From Desulfatiglans sp. (GTDB lineage Bacteria; Desulfobacterota; DSM-4660; Desulfatiglandales; HGW-15), in contig JAAZBV010000097.1 in assembly GCA_012513605.1 (NCBI GenBank), forward strand, positions 1 through 46,191: 46,191 bases of DNA, read 5' to 3'. Positions within the stretch are counted from its first letter, which is position 1, and every line of letters starts with the position of its first letter. Shown here one piece after another: positions 1 through 8,714 of the stretch. Made by a program: the position numbers and the translations under genes. Below the pieces are notes generated by a model that had not been told where the DNA came from, searched no databases, and saw only the letters and a program-made list of their open reading frames with translations.

Positions 1-6
1 TACCAT
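1..6 (-). CDS. 5' end of a gene leaving the left edge
   Basis: On the minus strand an ATG (positions 6-4) is preceded at good distance by a strong AAAAGGAGGA ribosome-binding site (positions 23-14). Only two codons lie inside the window, so nothing can be said about the product. The next upstream minus-strand gene ends at 101, so the two may be co-transcribed. Confidence 0.4.
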
Positions 7-100
7 AGGTTTGTCCTCCTTTTGCTTTTGGGAATTCGTTTTGTCTGGTAACTTAACGATCTCCCATAAGGAGGACTTTTTCAATATCAAAATTCATTAA

Positions 101-490
101 CTAAAAACCGTTTTTGGACAAGAGTGTATGGACATATATTTTTAATGCACTGTATACTTTCTCGATATCTGTCGTGGCCAGGTTTTTTTTGCTCTCAAAG
201 TCTATAAATGGAAGATCCTTTATAGCTATAAACGTTTCATCAGTTTTTTTAAGGTATCCTCTTTTGGAAAGACGCCTTAAGACTAATTGACAACCCCTTC
301 TTGGAATATTCAAACCAAAATCATCCTTAAGTAGCTCGGCCAATTTAGCATCGGTCACTGGATCTGGCTTATGACTATTTAGCGAAAATAGAGAAAATGA
401 TACGAGGTAATCGAGATAATCTCTAAAACCTTCATCTAAATCAACTTTTAAGATTGCCAAGCTCGTAAGTGTTTTTATTTGTTCTTTCAT
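101..490 (-). CDS. Uncharacterised 129-residue protein, winged-helix-like
   Basis: I do not recognise this protein with certainty. It is 129 residues, soluble and mostly helical. Residues about 45-90 read like a winged-helix or DNA-binding segment: a helix with AKLAELLKDDFG, then IPRRGCQLVLRRLSKRGYLKK and a hydrophobic beta hairpin. Larger bacterial proteins with a similar N-terminus exist, so this could be a truncated N-terminal part, but a stop codon closes it cleanly. The start has only a weak AAAGGC ribosome-binding site. A gene with a strong ribosome-binding site starts 95 bp downstream on the same strand, suggesting a two-gene unit. Coding status is likely, function unknown. Confidence 0.55.
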   Translation of the reverse strand: MKEQIKTLTSLAILKVDLDEGFRDYLDYLVSFSLFSLNSHKPDPVTDAKLAELLKDDFGLNIPRRGCQLVLRRLSKRGYLKKTDETFIAIKDLPFIDFESKKNLATTDIEKVYSALKIYVHTLLSKNGF

Positions 491-836
491 AGTTGTTTGC
501 CTTTGATATCGAACAAGTTATTGAATAGTTAATGTTCAACACCCAAATACTAATACTTAGATGGTTTCTGTTAACGCTTCTACAACTTAGATGTAGCTTT
601 CAGCAGTCAGCTAAATTCTTTTTTTAAATGACTTTTCCTGAATGCTAAAAGGTAACCATTTACCCTTCCTTCTCAGTATCACTACTTAAAACTTGATGAA
701 AACATATCTGATGAGACTTGGGCATTATCTGGAATCACTGGGATGATGTCAATAGGTTTTCAGTTGAGGTGAAAGTTGCTGCCTCCCCTGACCCCTCCCA
801 CTGTGGTGCAAGGAATTTCTGAAAGGATTAAAATGG

Positions 837-857
837 ATTCCCGATCAAGCCGGGAAT
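837..857. repeat. Hairpin repeat (ATTCCCG...CGGGAAT)
   Basis: Inverted repeat of seven bases around a seven-base loop. The same motif recurs at 3850-3871 with a slightly different loop, and a GGGAATGACG-type flank is seen at 24980. This is a REP-like dispersed hairpin. It lies in the 491-1473 gene-poor stretch. Confidence 0.6.
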
Positions 858-932
858 GACTGTGGTCGTGAATTCCCAGGTTCAGATTTTCCAGTTTTTG
901 TAGGGATTAACTCCGACTGGCATTTTATGATG

Positions 933-954
933 AGACAAGGCATGCCTTGTCTCT
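933..954. repeat. Palindromic repeat shared with 9192-9219
   Basis: A 22-nt perfect palindrome (GAGACAAGGCA and its complement), identical in its core to the 28-nt palindrome at 9192-9219. It is probably a REP-type dispersed element and may act as a transcription terminator hairpin, though no T-run follows. Confidence 0.6.
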
Positions 955-1043
955 ACAAGGTGGTGTATAAAACCTCACCCTGCATTAGAAAAGCAGAACC
1001 AGGAGAAAGTATTTTTCCATATCCTGCCATGCATCATATGTAG

Positions 1044-1068
1044 GTTGTGTTAAGCGAAGCAACACAAC
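1044..1068. repeat. REP-like hairpin, GTTGTGTT type
   Basis: GTTGTGTT-aagcgaagc-AACACAAC hairpin. It has the same loop (AAGCGAAGC) as the hairpins that begin the BIME-like repeats at 17279 and 19156, where the arm is GTTGGGTT. The compensatory change in both arms (G to T, C to A) keeps the stem and argues that structure is maintained. Apart from these hairpins, 491-1473 holds no gene I can support; plus-strand ORFs near 1213-1480 look spurious. Confidence 0.6.
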
Positions 1069-1473
1069 AATCTTCCAGCCAAATTGATATTAACAGTCTT
1101 TTTTGTTGCTATTTAGCGACTATGATTTTTTGCTAACCTGTTATTTTTGCGATTATTTTTTGATTTTATTTTTCTATTTAGCAATTTTTTCCAACGTTCC
1201 CAAAATGGCTAAATGCTAAATATAAGGCCCCTCTTAACCATATATCTGACAGTAGATGGTATATTATTCAGAACCCGGTCAAGCTCACGTTTCGTCGTAC
1301 ACAGTTCTTCTTTACCCCAGAAGCATAAAGTTCCTGGCACCCGTCTACTTCTTGCCTCTCTTTCAATTAAATACCTCTGTTCTCATACCGATTAGCACTG
1401 ACAACCGCTCTATGTTTCAATTTCTTTTACCTTTTCACCCAAGTCCCATAAGCCACTATTTCATGATTCTTGA

Positions 1474-1785
1474 TTATTGAGCTTTCATTGACAGAATTCT
1501 TTTTAATGCCTGGCGATAGACCTCCATATCCTCTCTTTTATCAATAGCGATAATCTTTATGATATGATCCATAACCTCATAAATAATTCTTATTCGTTTT
1601 TTATCGGCATACAGTTTAAAGTAACCCTCAAGATTAATTCCTGCTTTATTACCGAGTGGGTTGCCATACTCAGGATTTTGTTCCAGCTTTATGAGTTGTT
1701 TCAATACAATTTTTTTCACACTTCCATCAAGCCTATCAAAATCTTCTCGGGCTTCTGGAATAATCTCAATCTTCCAAGTCTGCAC
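1474..1785 (-). CDS. relE: RelE/ParE-type toxin
   Basis: This 103-residue protein has the standard RelE/ParE layout: an N-terminal WKIEIIPEAREDFDRL segment with helix, a helix ending in LIKLEQNPEYGNPLG, then beta strands YFKLYADKKRIRIIYEV and IIKIIAIDKRED. Family members are ribosome-dependent mRNA endonucleases or gyrase poisons. The basic residues in the KKRIRIIYEV strand fit the RelE RNase type, but assignment between RelE and ParE is not certain. The start overlaps the upstream antitoxin gene by 20 bp, indicating translational coupling. A sigma70-like promoter lies ahead of the antitoxin at 2010-2038. Confidence 0.88.
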   Translation of the reverse strand: MQTWKIEIIPEAREDFDRLDGSVKKIVLKQLIKLEQNPEYGNPLGNKAGINLEGYFKLYADKKRIRIIYEVMDHIIKIIAIDKREDMEVYRQALKRILSMKAQ

Positions 1786-1978
1786 GGGTTAATCCTTCTG
1801 CGTTCAACAAGTCATCAAGGCTACTTGTTGCATTACTGTCTTTACGCTCTTCAATGATAAATGAAAGATAGACATGCTCAAGAATATCTTTTGCTTTTTC
1901 TGTCCGTTCCCATTCCTCATATGGCACAATAGCAGCGGTCTTTACCCCTTCATTATTTGTAATAAATTGTATTTCCAT
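1766..1978 (-). CDS. RelB/Phd-like antitoxin
   Basis: This 70-residue protein starts with the beta-rich segment MEIQFITNNEGVKTAAIVPYEEWE, as in Phd/RelB-like antitoxins where a dimeric N-terminus binds the operator. The acidic helical C-terminus (SSLDDLLNAEGLTRADLED) is the usual disordered toxin-binding part. The gene overlaps the RelE-like toxin gene by 20 bp and precedes it, the classical antitoxin-first order. An AGAGGAA ribosome-binding site precedes the ATG. Expression is probably autorepressed by the antitoxin-toxin complex, by analogy with the family; I cannot point to an operator with confidence. Confidence 0.82.
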   Translation of the reverse strand: MEIQFITNNEGVKTAAIVPYEEWERTEKAKDILEHVYLSFIIEERKDSNATSSLDDLLNAEGLTRADLED

Positions 1979-2009
1979 CTTATTCCTCTGTTTCAGGATG
2001 TTTATGTTT

Positions 2010-2038
2010 ATTATGTTTTAATATAAATATATTGTCAA
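2010..2038 (-). promoter_or_regulatory. Sigma70-like promoter for the relBE pair
   Basis: On the minus strand TTGACA (2038-2033), 17 nt, then CATAAT (2015-2010), about 30 bp before the antitoxin ATG. The rest of 1979-2301 contains no gene that I can see. Confidence 0.6.
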
Positions 2039-2301
2039 TGATTCACTATTGGTAAAAGACTGAGCAAGTATTTCAACAACACAGGGCTAACAGGTAAGAG
2101 GACTTCAAGCTTGAAAGTGCAGAATACAGGACATCGATTTACCAAAAGAGGTTAGTTCTTCTTTTCTTCTCCTTATTATTCTTAAAGGATAAAATAAATA
2201 GGCAGTTTACATCGGCCATACCAACCCGAACTTGATGTCGCAATTTGCGATTTCAAATTATTGAATCCTCCTCTTTGTTCCATTGTTAAAAAGCTCTTAT
2301 G

Positions 2302-3702
2302 CTATTTCTCATTTTCAGTTTTATCTGAAAGGGCAGTCAGGATTTCCTTTATTGTTGCGTCAGGTTTTTTAGAAAGGTATCCGGCAATTCTATTTGCCAA
2401 ATAGGCTGTTGATATAGATGTACCGGCATATGCGCCTGGTTCACCCTTATATCCGACAGGAAATGAGGCAAAGCCCGGTGCATATATTGTGACAAAGTCT
2501 CCATAATTGGATTTATCCCATTGTTTGCCCCCTGGATCAAGCGCCCCTACACCGATGACTGAGTCATAGGCCGCGGGATACATGATATTACCGGTCGGTT
2601 CGTTACCCGCCGCAGCCACTATTATTAACCCCTTTGATGCCGCATAATCAAAAGTCTGATCAAGAAACTCGCTCTTTGTCTCAGAACCCCAGCTCAGGCT
2701 CATTACCCTTGCGCCATTATTAAGGGCGAAATCAATGCCGTTCATCAAATCATAATTTGATATATAACCCTCTTCATCAAAACCCTTTATGGCAATTACA
2801 GGGTTTAAAGCGTCTGATTCATCACCTGCACCAAGTGGTTTGACTGCGCCCCCTGCTATCATCGCCATCTGAGTCCCGTGACCCAATGAATCGGAAAGAG
2901 GCGAATCAGGGTTTATGCTGTTAAATGATCTGTAAACGTAAGGGGCGGAAAGATACTCCTGTGACAAGCCGCTGTCTATCACTGCTATCGGGACAGCGTT
3001 TTCGGATAAGCCCTTTGCTTCAGGGTAAGATGTTTCTGTAGATAATCCGGTAACAAAAAAGGGATGATTAACAGGATATGCATAATTGGCCTCGGCCTTT
3101 TCAATACCTGGATACCTGTTGATCAGTTCCAGTATCGCAAAATAGTCAGATTTTTCAGGCAGAATAACTTTTATAATCCTGGCAGTTATGTTGTAACCCG
3201 CAACGGCCAGCCCGTTTTCAAATAAAAATTTGTCAAAATTCTTTAAATCGATTTCCCTTGAAAGCCGGAGCAGTATTTCGTTTTTAACAAATACAGAACC
3301 ATCATTAGGATTTTTAACGAGTTGTCTCTTACCCGGTTGAAGTGTTTTTTCATGTTCTTTTTTCCCCGGAAAAAACAGGTGAACCTCTTCAAGTATTGCA
3401 AATTGACCTGCGGGTGTCTCAATTGATTTCCATATAAGGACATAGTTCAGGTCTCTTAATAAAGTATTCAAACCCTGCCCAATCTCCCTGTTGCTGAAGG
3501 AAAATGTTACATAAGGATTTATTTCCGGGTCAGCATGTACAGTTATTCCCTGATCAGCAAGCGCCTGCAATATATCCATGAGAGGTTCATTTTCTGCATT
3601 TACTGAAAGCCTGTTTCCCCTGATAGATACCTCAACAGGCAATCCTTCTGAAAAAGGAAAGATGAGTATGATAAGAAATATTAAGAGGGTTCTTATGTTC
3701 AT
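2302..3702 (-). CDS. Exported subtilisin-like (S8) serine protease with STN-like N-terminal domain
   Basis: The C-terminal half is a complete S8 peptidase domain: Asp243 in AVIDSGLS, His275 in GHGTQMA, oxyanion Asn367 in AAAGNEP and nucleophile Ser429 in GTSIS. Residues 1-20 form a signal peptide. Residues about 28-95 (EPLMDILQALADQGITV...) resemble the short secretin/TonB N-terminal (STN) domain, and residues about 135-210 look like an inhibitor-I9-type prodomain. Subtilases are usually secreted and self-processed by removal of the prodomain. The STN-like domain is unusual on a protease and may anchor it to an outer-membrane or peptidoglycan partner (inference). No clear ribosome-binding site precedes the ATG. 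It is monocistronic. Confidence 0.88.
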   Translation of the reverse strand: MNIRTLLIFLIILIFPFSEGLPVEVSIRGNRLSVNAENEPLMDILQALADQGITVHADPEINPYVTFSFSNREIGQGLNTLLRDLNYVLIWKSIETPAGQFAILEEVHLFFPGKKEHEKTLQPGKRQLVKNPNDGSVFVKNEILLRLSREIDLKNFDKFLFENGLAVAGYNITARIIKVILPEKSDYFAILELINRYPGIEKAEANYAYPVNHPFFVTGLSTETSYPEAKGLSENAVPIAVIDSGLSQEYLSAPYVYRSFNSINPDSPLSDSLGHGTQMAMIAGGAVKPLGAGDESDALNPVIAIKGFDEEGYISNYDLMNGIDFALNNGARVMSLSWGSETKSEFLDQTFDYAASKGLIIVAAAGNEPTGNIMYPAAYDSVIGVGALDPGGKQWDKSNYGDFVTIYAPGFASFPVGYKGEPGAYAGTSISTAYLANRIAGYLSKKPDATIKEILTALSDKTENEK

Positions 3703-4068
3703 GATTAAAAGAGTTTAACATATTTAAATTATAATCGCATATTATTACAAAAAAATATTCTCTTTAACCGCGAACCACACGAACCACACGAAAATAAAAC
3801 TCGTGTAAAAGTTTGGTGTCTATGTCGAGGATACATTCTGTAAGACTGGATTCCCGATCGCAGTCGGGAATGACGAGGGGGTTGTGGATTCTCTGATTCG
3901 GCCACCGCAAAGACGCAGCCCACTTCGCCAAGGCTACGGCGCGCCAGGAAGGGCGCTAAGAAAACAAAATATATTTTGATAGCATAATAAAAAGCTTTTC
4001 TCCGTGTCCTCCACCTGTCCCGCCATAGCTTCAGCGACGGCGGATGTTCTCCGTGGTGAAATATATTT
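3703..4068. other. Gene-free stretch with repeat hairpins
   Basis: No convincing coding region. It contains tandem GAACCACAC units (about 3772-3790), an ATTCCCGA...TCGGGAAT hairpin at 3850-3871 matching the repeat at 837, and fragments typical of dispersed repeats (3918-3958). These are probably decayed REP-type elements. Confidence 0.55.
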
Positions 4069-5271
4069 CTACACCGCCTCTCCTGCTGCATGACCTGATG
4101 ACCATGCCCACTGGAGGTTAAAGCCCCCAAGGTGCCCTGTTACATCCACCACCTCTCCGATAAAATAGAGCCCTGGCTGCTTTTTGGTCTCCATGGTTTT
4201 TGAGGATAGTTCATTTGTATCCACTCCGCCAATGGTCACCTCAGCTGTGCGAAAACCCTCTGTGTCTGAAGGTTTTATCTCCCAGCAGGTAAGTGTATCC
4301 GCAACACGCTTCAGTTCTTTATCTGGTATATCAGTAATATGTTTTTCAGCAAGCCCATGCCAGAATAGCCCCTGCAGCTCATGAACAAGATTCTTTGGTA
4401 AATGTTGTGACAAGAGATTACGCAGAAGGGCCTTTGGGTGGTTAAGCTTCTCTTCCCTGAACCAGGCATAGATATCCATATCAGGTAGCAGGTTTATGGT
4501 AATGGTTTCTCCCGAATTCCAGTAGTTAGATAGCTGCAATGTCGCGGGCCCGCTTATACCCCTGTGGGTAAAAAGCACATTTCCCCTGAAGGTTTTTTTA
4601 CTTGTGCTTAAGGTTGCATCAATGGTGATACCTGAAAGCCGCTCAAACATGCCACTGTATTTACCAGTAACCCTGAAGGGCACAAGACCAGCCCTTGTTG
4701 GTAAAACAGAGATACCGAACTGCCGCGCTATTTCATAACCAAGCCCTGTTGCACCTAGATTAGGTATAGAGAGGCCACCGGTCGCAACCACAAGAGAGGC
4801 CGCCTTAAACTCTCCCTTGTCTGTTATGATGGTAAATCTTGTCGGGCCCGCTTCATTATTCTCTGCCTTAACAGATTTTACCTCACAACTTGTTATGATC
4901 TTTACTCCTGCGCCTTCACATTCTGCAAGGAGCATCTTTAATATATCCTCAGAGGAGTTCATACAGAATAACTGCCCCTCTTCGCGCTCTTCAAAGGGGA
5001 TATTATATTGTTTTATAAGGCCGATAAAATCATGCTGCGTATATCTTTTTAAGGCAGATTTGCAGAAATGGGGATTCGCTGAGACATAGCACCCAGCCTC
5101 CACATAAAGATTGGTAAAATTGCATTTGCCGCCACCTGAAACAATGATCTTTCTGCCAGGTCTTTTGCCCTTGTCCAGCACAAGCACTTTGCGGTTACGT
5201 TTCCCTGCTGTGGCGGCACACATGAGGCCTGATGCCCCAGCACCAATTATTATTACGTCATAATTGTTCAA
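4069..5271 (-). CDS. HI0933/YhiN-family FAD-dependent oxidoreductase
   Basis: This 400-residue flavoprotein begins with an FAD-binding dinucleotide motif (IIGAGASGL, residues 8-16) followed by the family marker PGRKIIVSGGGKCNFTN at about 38-54. A second glycine-rich strand (LVVATGGLSIPNLGATG) and the C-terminal GLYFIGEVVDVTGHLGGFN motif are the usual features of HI0933-like proteins, also annotated as aminoacetone oxidase family. Length and domain order match the family. The substrate is not established for most members. The protein is cytoplasmic with no signal peptide. It is not clearly in an operon, with more than 300 bp of repeats on both sides. Confidence 0.9.
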   Translation of the reverse strand: MNNYDVIIIGAGASGLMCAATAGKRNRKVLVLDKGKRPGRKIIVSGGGKCNFTNLYVEAGCYVSANPHFCKSALKRYTQHDFIGLIKQYNIPFEEREEGQLFCMNSSEDILKMLLAECEGAGVKIITSCEVKSVKAENNEAGPTRFTIITDKGEFKAASLVVATGGLSIPNLGATGLGYEIARQFGISVLPTRAGLVPFRVTGKYSGMFERLSGITIDATLSTSKKTFRGNVLFTHRGISGPATLQLSNYWNSGETITINLLPDMDIYAWFREEKLNHPKALLRNLLSQHLPKNLVHELQGLFWHGLAEKHITDIPDKELKRVADTLTCWEIKPSDTEGFRTAEVTIGGVDTNELSSKTMETKKQPGLYFIGEVVDVTGHLGGFNLQWAWSSGHAAGEAV

Positions 5272-5536
5272 ACTGCTTTCCTCAAAAATTGGTCAAACCA
5301 GTTAGACAAGCGGGGGTACCCTTTAACCGTATCACCTTCTGCGGGCAGGCACGGGGGCCTGCCCCTACAGTTATATCCAACATTACTAGATACATCTTTT
5401 TCCTTTGCTACCATTCAGCCTCTTACACTGCTGTCCGAAAACCAATTTTTGACAAGAGTGATCATCAATATAATATTTTAAATCCGGATCGAAAACATAA
5501 TAGTGTAAATTCGTTAAATTAAAATGGCTTCTTCGT

Positions 5537-5697
5537 CTTTCCCGTGAAGGCGCATTGTCGTCAAGCTAAGGCGAAAAGCAAAAGCAATATCTCACACAGA
5601 GGCGCAAAGAACACTAAGAAAATCAAATGCTTTTTAACATAATCTTTTTCAGTTTCTTAACTTTGTGAGCTTTGTGACTTTGTGTGAGAAATGATTT
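5537..5697 (+). repeat. Truncated copy of the 285-bp MITE-like repeat
   Basis: The left 160 bp of the element seen complete at 44461-44745 and, inverted, at 24622-24906. It begins TTCCCGTGAAGGCGCATTG, includes the internal inverted pair (CTCACACAGAGG and CTTTGTGTGAG), and stops shortly after the second arm. The rest of 5272-5810 holds a GGGCAGGC/GCCTGCCC-type hairpin near 5343-5369 and no gene I can support. Confidence 0.8.
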
Positions 5698-5810
5698 TAT
5701 AGTCTGGCATTAAAATCAATTTATTTTTTCATTGTGTACAACCAATGCTTTTATTGATAGATGGTATGGAGATATGTTAATCTCAGCCTTCACATATTAC
5801 AGGATACTTA

Positions 5811-6254
5811 ATGTCTAATGAAAGATTCAAACTAATACCCGAAGCGCACCTGCTTTTATTCATGGAAAACAAAACACTGCTTCTACTGAGAAAGAATACT
5901 GGGTATGAGGATGGAAAATACAGTGTTGTTGCAGGCCATTTTGAGGGGAATGAAACAGCACGTGAGGCAATGGTAAGGGAGGCATTTGAAGAGGCAGGGA
6001 TAAAAATCTATCCTAAAGACCTTGTACTCGCCCACATCACCCACAGGAAGCATCTGGATGAGAGGGTATCATTCTTTTTCACAACAGCTACGTGGGAAGG
6101 GGCAATAACAAACATGGAGCCGAAAAAATGTGCAGACCTTCGCTGGTTCCCCATAGATTCCATGCCAGATAACATGGTTCCCTATGTGCGTGATGCGATT
6201 GAGCAGAGTTTAAAAGGAAATATCTATTCCGAATTCGGATGGAAAGAGAAATAA
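5811..6254 (+). CDS. NUDIX hydrolase
   Basis: This 147-residue protein carries a complete Nudix box: Gly42, Glu48, Arg56-Glu57, Glu60-Glu61 and Gly63 (pattern GX5EX7REUXEEXGU), which binds the divalent metal and hydrolyses a nucleoside diphosphate linked to another moiety. The specific substrate cannot be read from sequence. The C-terminal half (ADLRWFPIDSMPDNMVPYVRDAI) resembles housekeeping NTP or dNTP pyrophosphohydrolases with a short cap. It is three bases upstream of a HAD phosphatase gene, so the two are almost certainly co-translated and may act in sequence on nucleotide-type metabolites (inference). Confidence 0.9.
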   Translation: MSNERFKLIPEAHLLLFMENKTLLLLRKNTGYEDGKYSVVAGHFEGNETAREAMVREAFEEAGIKIYPKDLVLAHITHRKHLDERVSFFFTTATWEGAITNMEPKKCADLRWFPIDSMPDNMVPYVRDAIEQSLKGNIYSEFGWKEK

Positions 6255-6257
6255 GAT

Positions 6258-6929
6258 ATGTACACTGTTATATTTGATCTGGATGGGACTTTAAGTGATT
6301 CTGCAGAAGGGATCATAAGGTCGATAAATTATGCCCTGCCAAAACTTGGTTATGATGAACAAAAAAGAGAAGACCTGCTTCAATATATTGGCCCGCCACT
6401 CAATATCACCTTTGAGCGACTCACAGGTATAAAGGATAAAGAGTTCCTGTTAAAGGCGGTGAATATCTTCAGGGAAAGATATTTTACAACAGGCTTTAAA
6501 GAAAATGTGCTTTATGATGGGATAAGGGATGTGCTGAAACTGCTTGTTAACCAGGGTAATATCCTCTGCATCGCAACCTCAAAAAGAAAGGACATTGCCG
6601 AAAATGTCCTCCGGCATTTTGAAATTTTTGAATACTTTACACAGGTGCATGGCAGCGATATTTACAGAAAAAAGGCTGACCTGCTCATGGATATGCTTAA
6701 TGACCCTCTCCTTAACAACAGGCCCATGATCATGATTGGTGATCGTGATACCGATTTTATTGCAGCAAAGGAGGCAGGTATGCCTTCCATAGCTGTGCGG
6801 TGGGGTTATGGAAATGATGATGAGTTCAGGCTTGCAACCGCTGTTGTAGAAAGACCTTCAGACCTGCCTGAAGCTATTATGCAAAATGCACAAATGGTAA
6901 AAATAATGCAATCCACCCGGGAGAGATAA
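6258..6929 (+). CDS. HAD-superfamily phosphatase, phosphoglycolate phosphatase-like
   Basis: This 223-residue protein has the HAD motifs in order: DLDGT (nucleophile Asp7 and general acid Asp9), a Ser/Thr motif II in CIATSKRK, the conserved Lys in that stretch, and the acidic motif MIGDRDTDFIAAKEAGM. The helical cap inserted after motif I (about residues 17-85) is of the Gph/PpaX/YjjG type. It probably dephosphorylates a small phosphorylated metabolite, with 2-phosphoglycolate or pyrophosphate-type substrates possible. It starts three bases after the NUDIX stop codon. Convergent with the GH43 gene, only 13 bp away, so the terminators must overlap the coding ends. Confidence 0.88.
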   Translation: MYTVIFDLDGTLSDSAEGIIRSINYALPKLGYDEQKREDLLQYIGPPLNITFERLTGIKDKEFLLKAVNIFRERYFTTGFKENVLYDGIRDVLKLLVNQGNILCIATSKRKDIAENVLRHFEIFEYFTQVHGSDIYRKKADLLMDMLNDPLLNNRPMIMIGDRDTDFIAAKEAGMPSIAVRWGYGNDDEFRLATAVVERPSDLPEAIMQNAQMVKIMQSTRER

Positions 6930-6942
6930 AAAGGCCCCTGCT

Positions 6943-8517
6943 CTATTCAACCCTGAACCAGTCAAAATCCGCGTACCCTTTACTTTCTTCTATATTCGGG
7001 TTGATGCTGAACAGCCCCACCTTTGCACCGATCCACACGCCAGGAGTTGCAGCAAATGGGGTTCCTAATTTTTTAAATTTATCTCCATCAAGGCTGTATA
7101 AGAAGGTACATACACCCTTTTTATCCACGCGCACCCTGAAAAAGCATGTGCCCTGCTCAACAGGGTGCGATTCAATCCTTTCAGTCTTATCCTCCCCCTG
7201 AAAATAGGCGCCCTTATACATCCCTATCTCCAGACCCTCAGCGGTCTTTGTGAAGGCAATAAATGCCCACTCTTTGCCCATTATTACAAGCCCGCTCTTC
7301 TCATTTACCATGTCAGGGGTAAAGGTGATTCTGGTAGTTGCTGTAAAAGACGGGGCAGAAAATTTCTGAAGTAATAGATTGGGCACAAACCACAGGTTCC
7401 CATTCTGAGTATAATTTTTTACAGAGTACAGGCGTATGCTTCCCGGTGATTCTAAAAGGGAATACCATGCATCTTTCGGGTTTGCGTGCCACTGCCACTG
7501 GAGCCCCACCCTTTTATCATCAAACTCATCGGTTGTCTGAGGTGTGACGACCGGGTATACCTTACCGACATCCGGTTTTTTATCCTCATTCACAGGCTCG
7601 CCAATGCCATCTTCATTAATATCTTTACCAATAACAGGCCAGCCATCTATCCATTCTACAGGCTGCATATGAACAACACGGCCATATGCGCCCCTGTCCT
7701 GAAAGTGTATAAACCGCCACTCTCCGGATTTAAGCTCAACAAGTCCGCCCTGGTGCGGGCCGTTTATCTCCGTACTCCCCTGGTGCAGAACTATCCTCTC
7801 TTCATATGGGCCGTAGATATTTTTTGCCCTCAAGACAGTCTGCCATCCGGTCTGCACACCACCCGCAGGGGCGAATATGTAATAAAAGCCATCCTTTTTA
7901 TAGAGCTTTGGCCCCTCAATAACAGGCTGTTTTGCAACATCATGGTAGATGACCCTCCCATTATCCATGATCCTTTTACCATCAGGGCTCATGCGGTGCA
8001 GATACAGGATATCTGCCCTGAGCTTGCTCCTCACAAGGTATGCATTGCCATCATCATCCCAGAATGGGCATGGGTCTTCCCACAGCTCCACCTCTTCAAC
8101 AAACTGTAAATCCCATTTACCGGCAGGGTCTTTTGCTGTTGCCATAAAGAGCCCGTCATGGGGTGTGCAGAAATAGACATAGAACAGGCCTTTATGATAG
8201 CGGATAGATGGAGCCCATGAACCCTGGCCGTGGACCGGTTTATTATACTTTTCAAGAGGGAGCGCATCATAAACATGGTTTATGATCCGCCAGTTCACAA
8301 GGTCTTGGGAATGAAGCACAGGTATCCCCGGCATGCAGTTGAAGCTGGATGAAACCATGTAAAAGTCATCATCTACCCTGATAACATCAGGGTCTGAATA
8401 GTCTGCAAAAATAATAGGATTTTTATAATTGCCATTTTCCATATCAGGTACCCATTGTGCTGATACGCTGAAATTGGCCATACAAATAATGATAAATAAC
8501 AAGCTGCAAAGTTTCAT
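6943..8517 (-). CDS. Secreted glycoside hydrolase family 43 (beta-xylosidase/arabinofuranosidase-like)
   Basis: The 524-residue protein has a 20-residue signal peptide and a five-bladed propeller of GH43 type. Likely catalytic residues are Asp42 in the opening SDPDVI motif (base), Asp148 in WEDPCPFW (pKa modulator) and Glu201 in VIEGPKLY (acid). From about residue 330 a beta-sandwich follows, as in the GH43 C2 domain, and the sequence ends in FDWFRVE. Such enzymes release xylose or arabinose from plant hemicellulose and are exported. No sugar transporter or polysaccharide locus lies nearby, so it appears isolated. An AGGAAA ribosome-binding site supports the start. Confidence 0.9.
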   Translation of the reverse strand: MKLCSLLFIIICMANFSVSAQWVPDMENGNYKNPIIFADYSDPDVIRVDDDFYMVSSSFNCMPGIPVLHSQDLVNWRIINHVYDALPLEKYNKPVHGQGSWAPSIRYHKGLFYVYFCTPHDGLFMATAKDPAGKWDLQFVEEVELWEDPCPFWDDDGNAYLVRSKLRADILYLHRMSPDGKRIMDNGRVIYHDVAKQPVIEGPKLYKKDGFYYIFAPAGGVQTGWQTVLRAKNIYGPYEERIVLHQGSTEINGPHQGGLVELKSGEWRFIHFQDRGAYGRVVHMQPVEWIDGWPVIGKDINEDGIGEPVNEDKKPDVGKVYPVVTPQTTDEFDDKRVGLQWQWHANPKDAWYSLLESPGSIRLYSVKNYTQNGNLWFVPNLLLQKFSAPSFTATTRITFTPDMVNEKSGLVIMGKEWAFIAFTKTAEGLEIGMYKGAYFQGEDKTERIESHPVEQGTCFFRVRVDKKGVCTFLYSLDGDKFKKLGTPFAATPGVWIGAKVGLFSINPNIEESKGYADFDWFRVE

Positions 8518-8604
8518 ACAAGATTTCCTGCCATGGCTTTAACGTGGAGTTTTAATGTATTATTAGTTTTTACCTGGTAAAGATCAATCTATTATTTACA
8601 TGTA

Positions 8605-8633
8605 TTGACAAACAAAAAAGACAAACATATCAT
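8605..8633 (+). promoter_or_regulatory. Sigma70-like promoter for the gene at 8715
   Basis: TTGACA (8605-8610), 17 nt, then TATCAT (8628-8633). Expected transcription start near 8640 gives a leader of about 75 nt ending in an AAGGAGG ribosome-binding site. Confidence 0.65.
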
Positions 8634-8714
8634 CACAAAAATGGTTAAACCAAACCGGCAAGACCAAAATATCTTTAACCCCTATTCAAACCTATCATTT
8701 AAGGAGGAAAGAGC

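Noticed and set aside
1213-1480. Two overlapping plus-strand open frames
   Set aside because: No ribosome-binding sites, no recognisable protein features and they run into the convergent toxin gene.
7486-8109. Plus-strand open frame of 207 codons within the GH43 gene
   Set aside because: Shadow of the opposite-strand glycosidase, which has a signal peptide, catalytic residues and correct family length.
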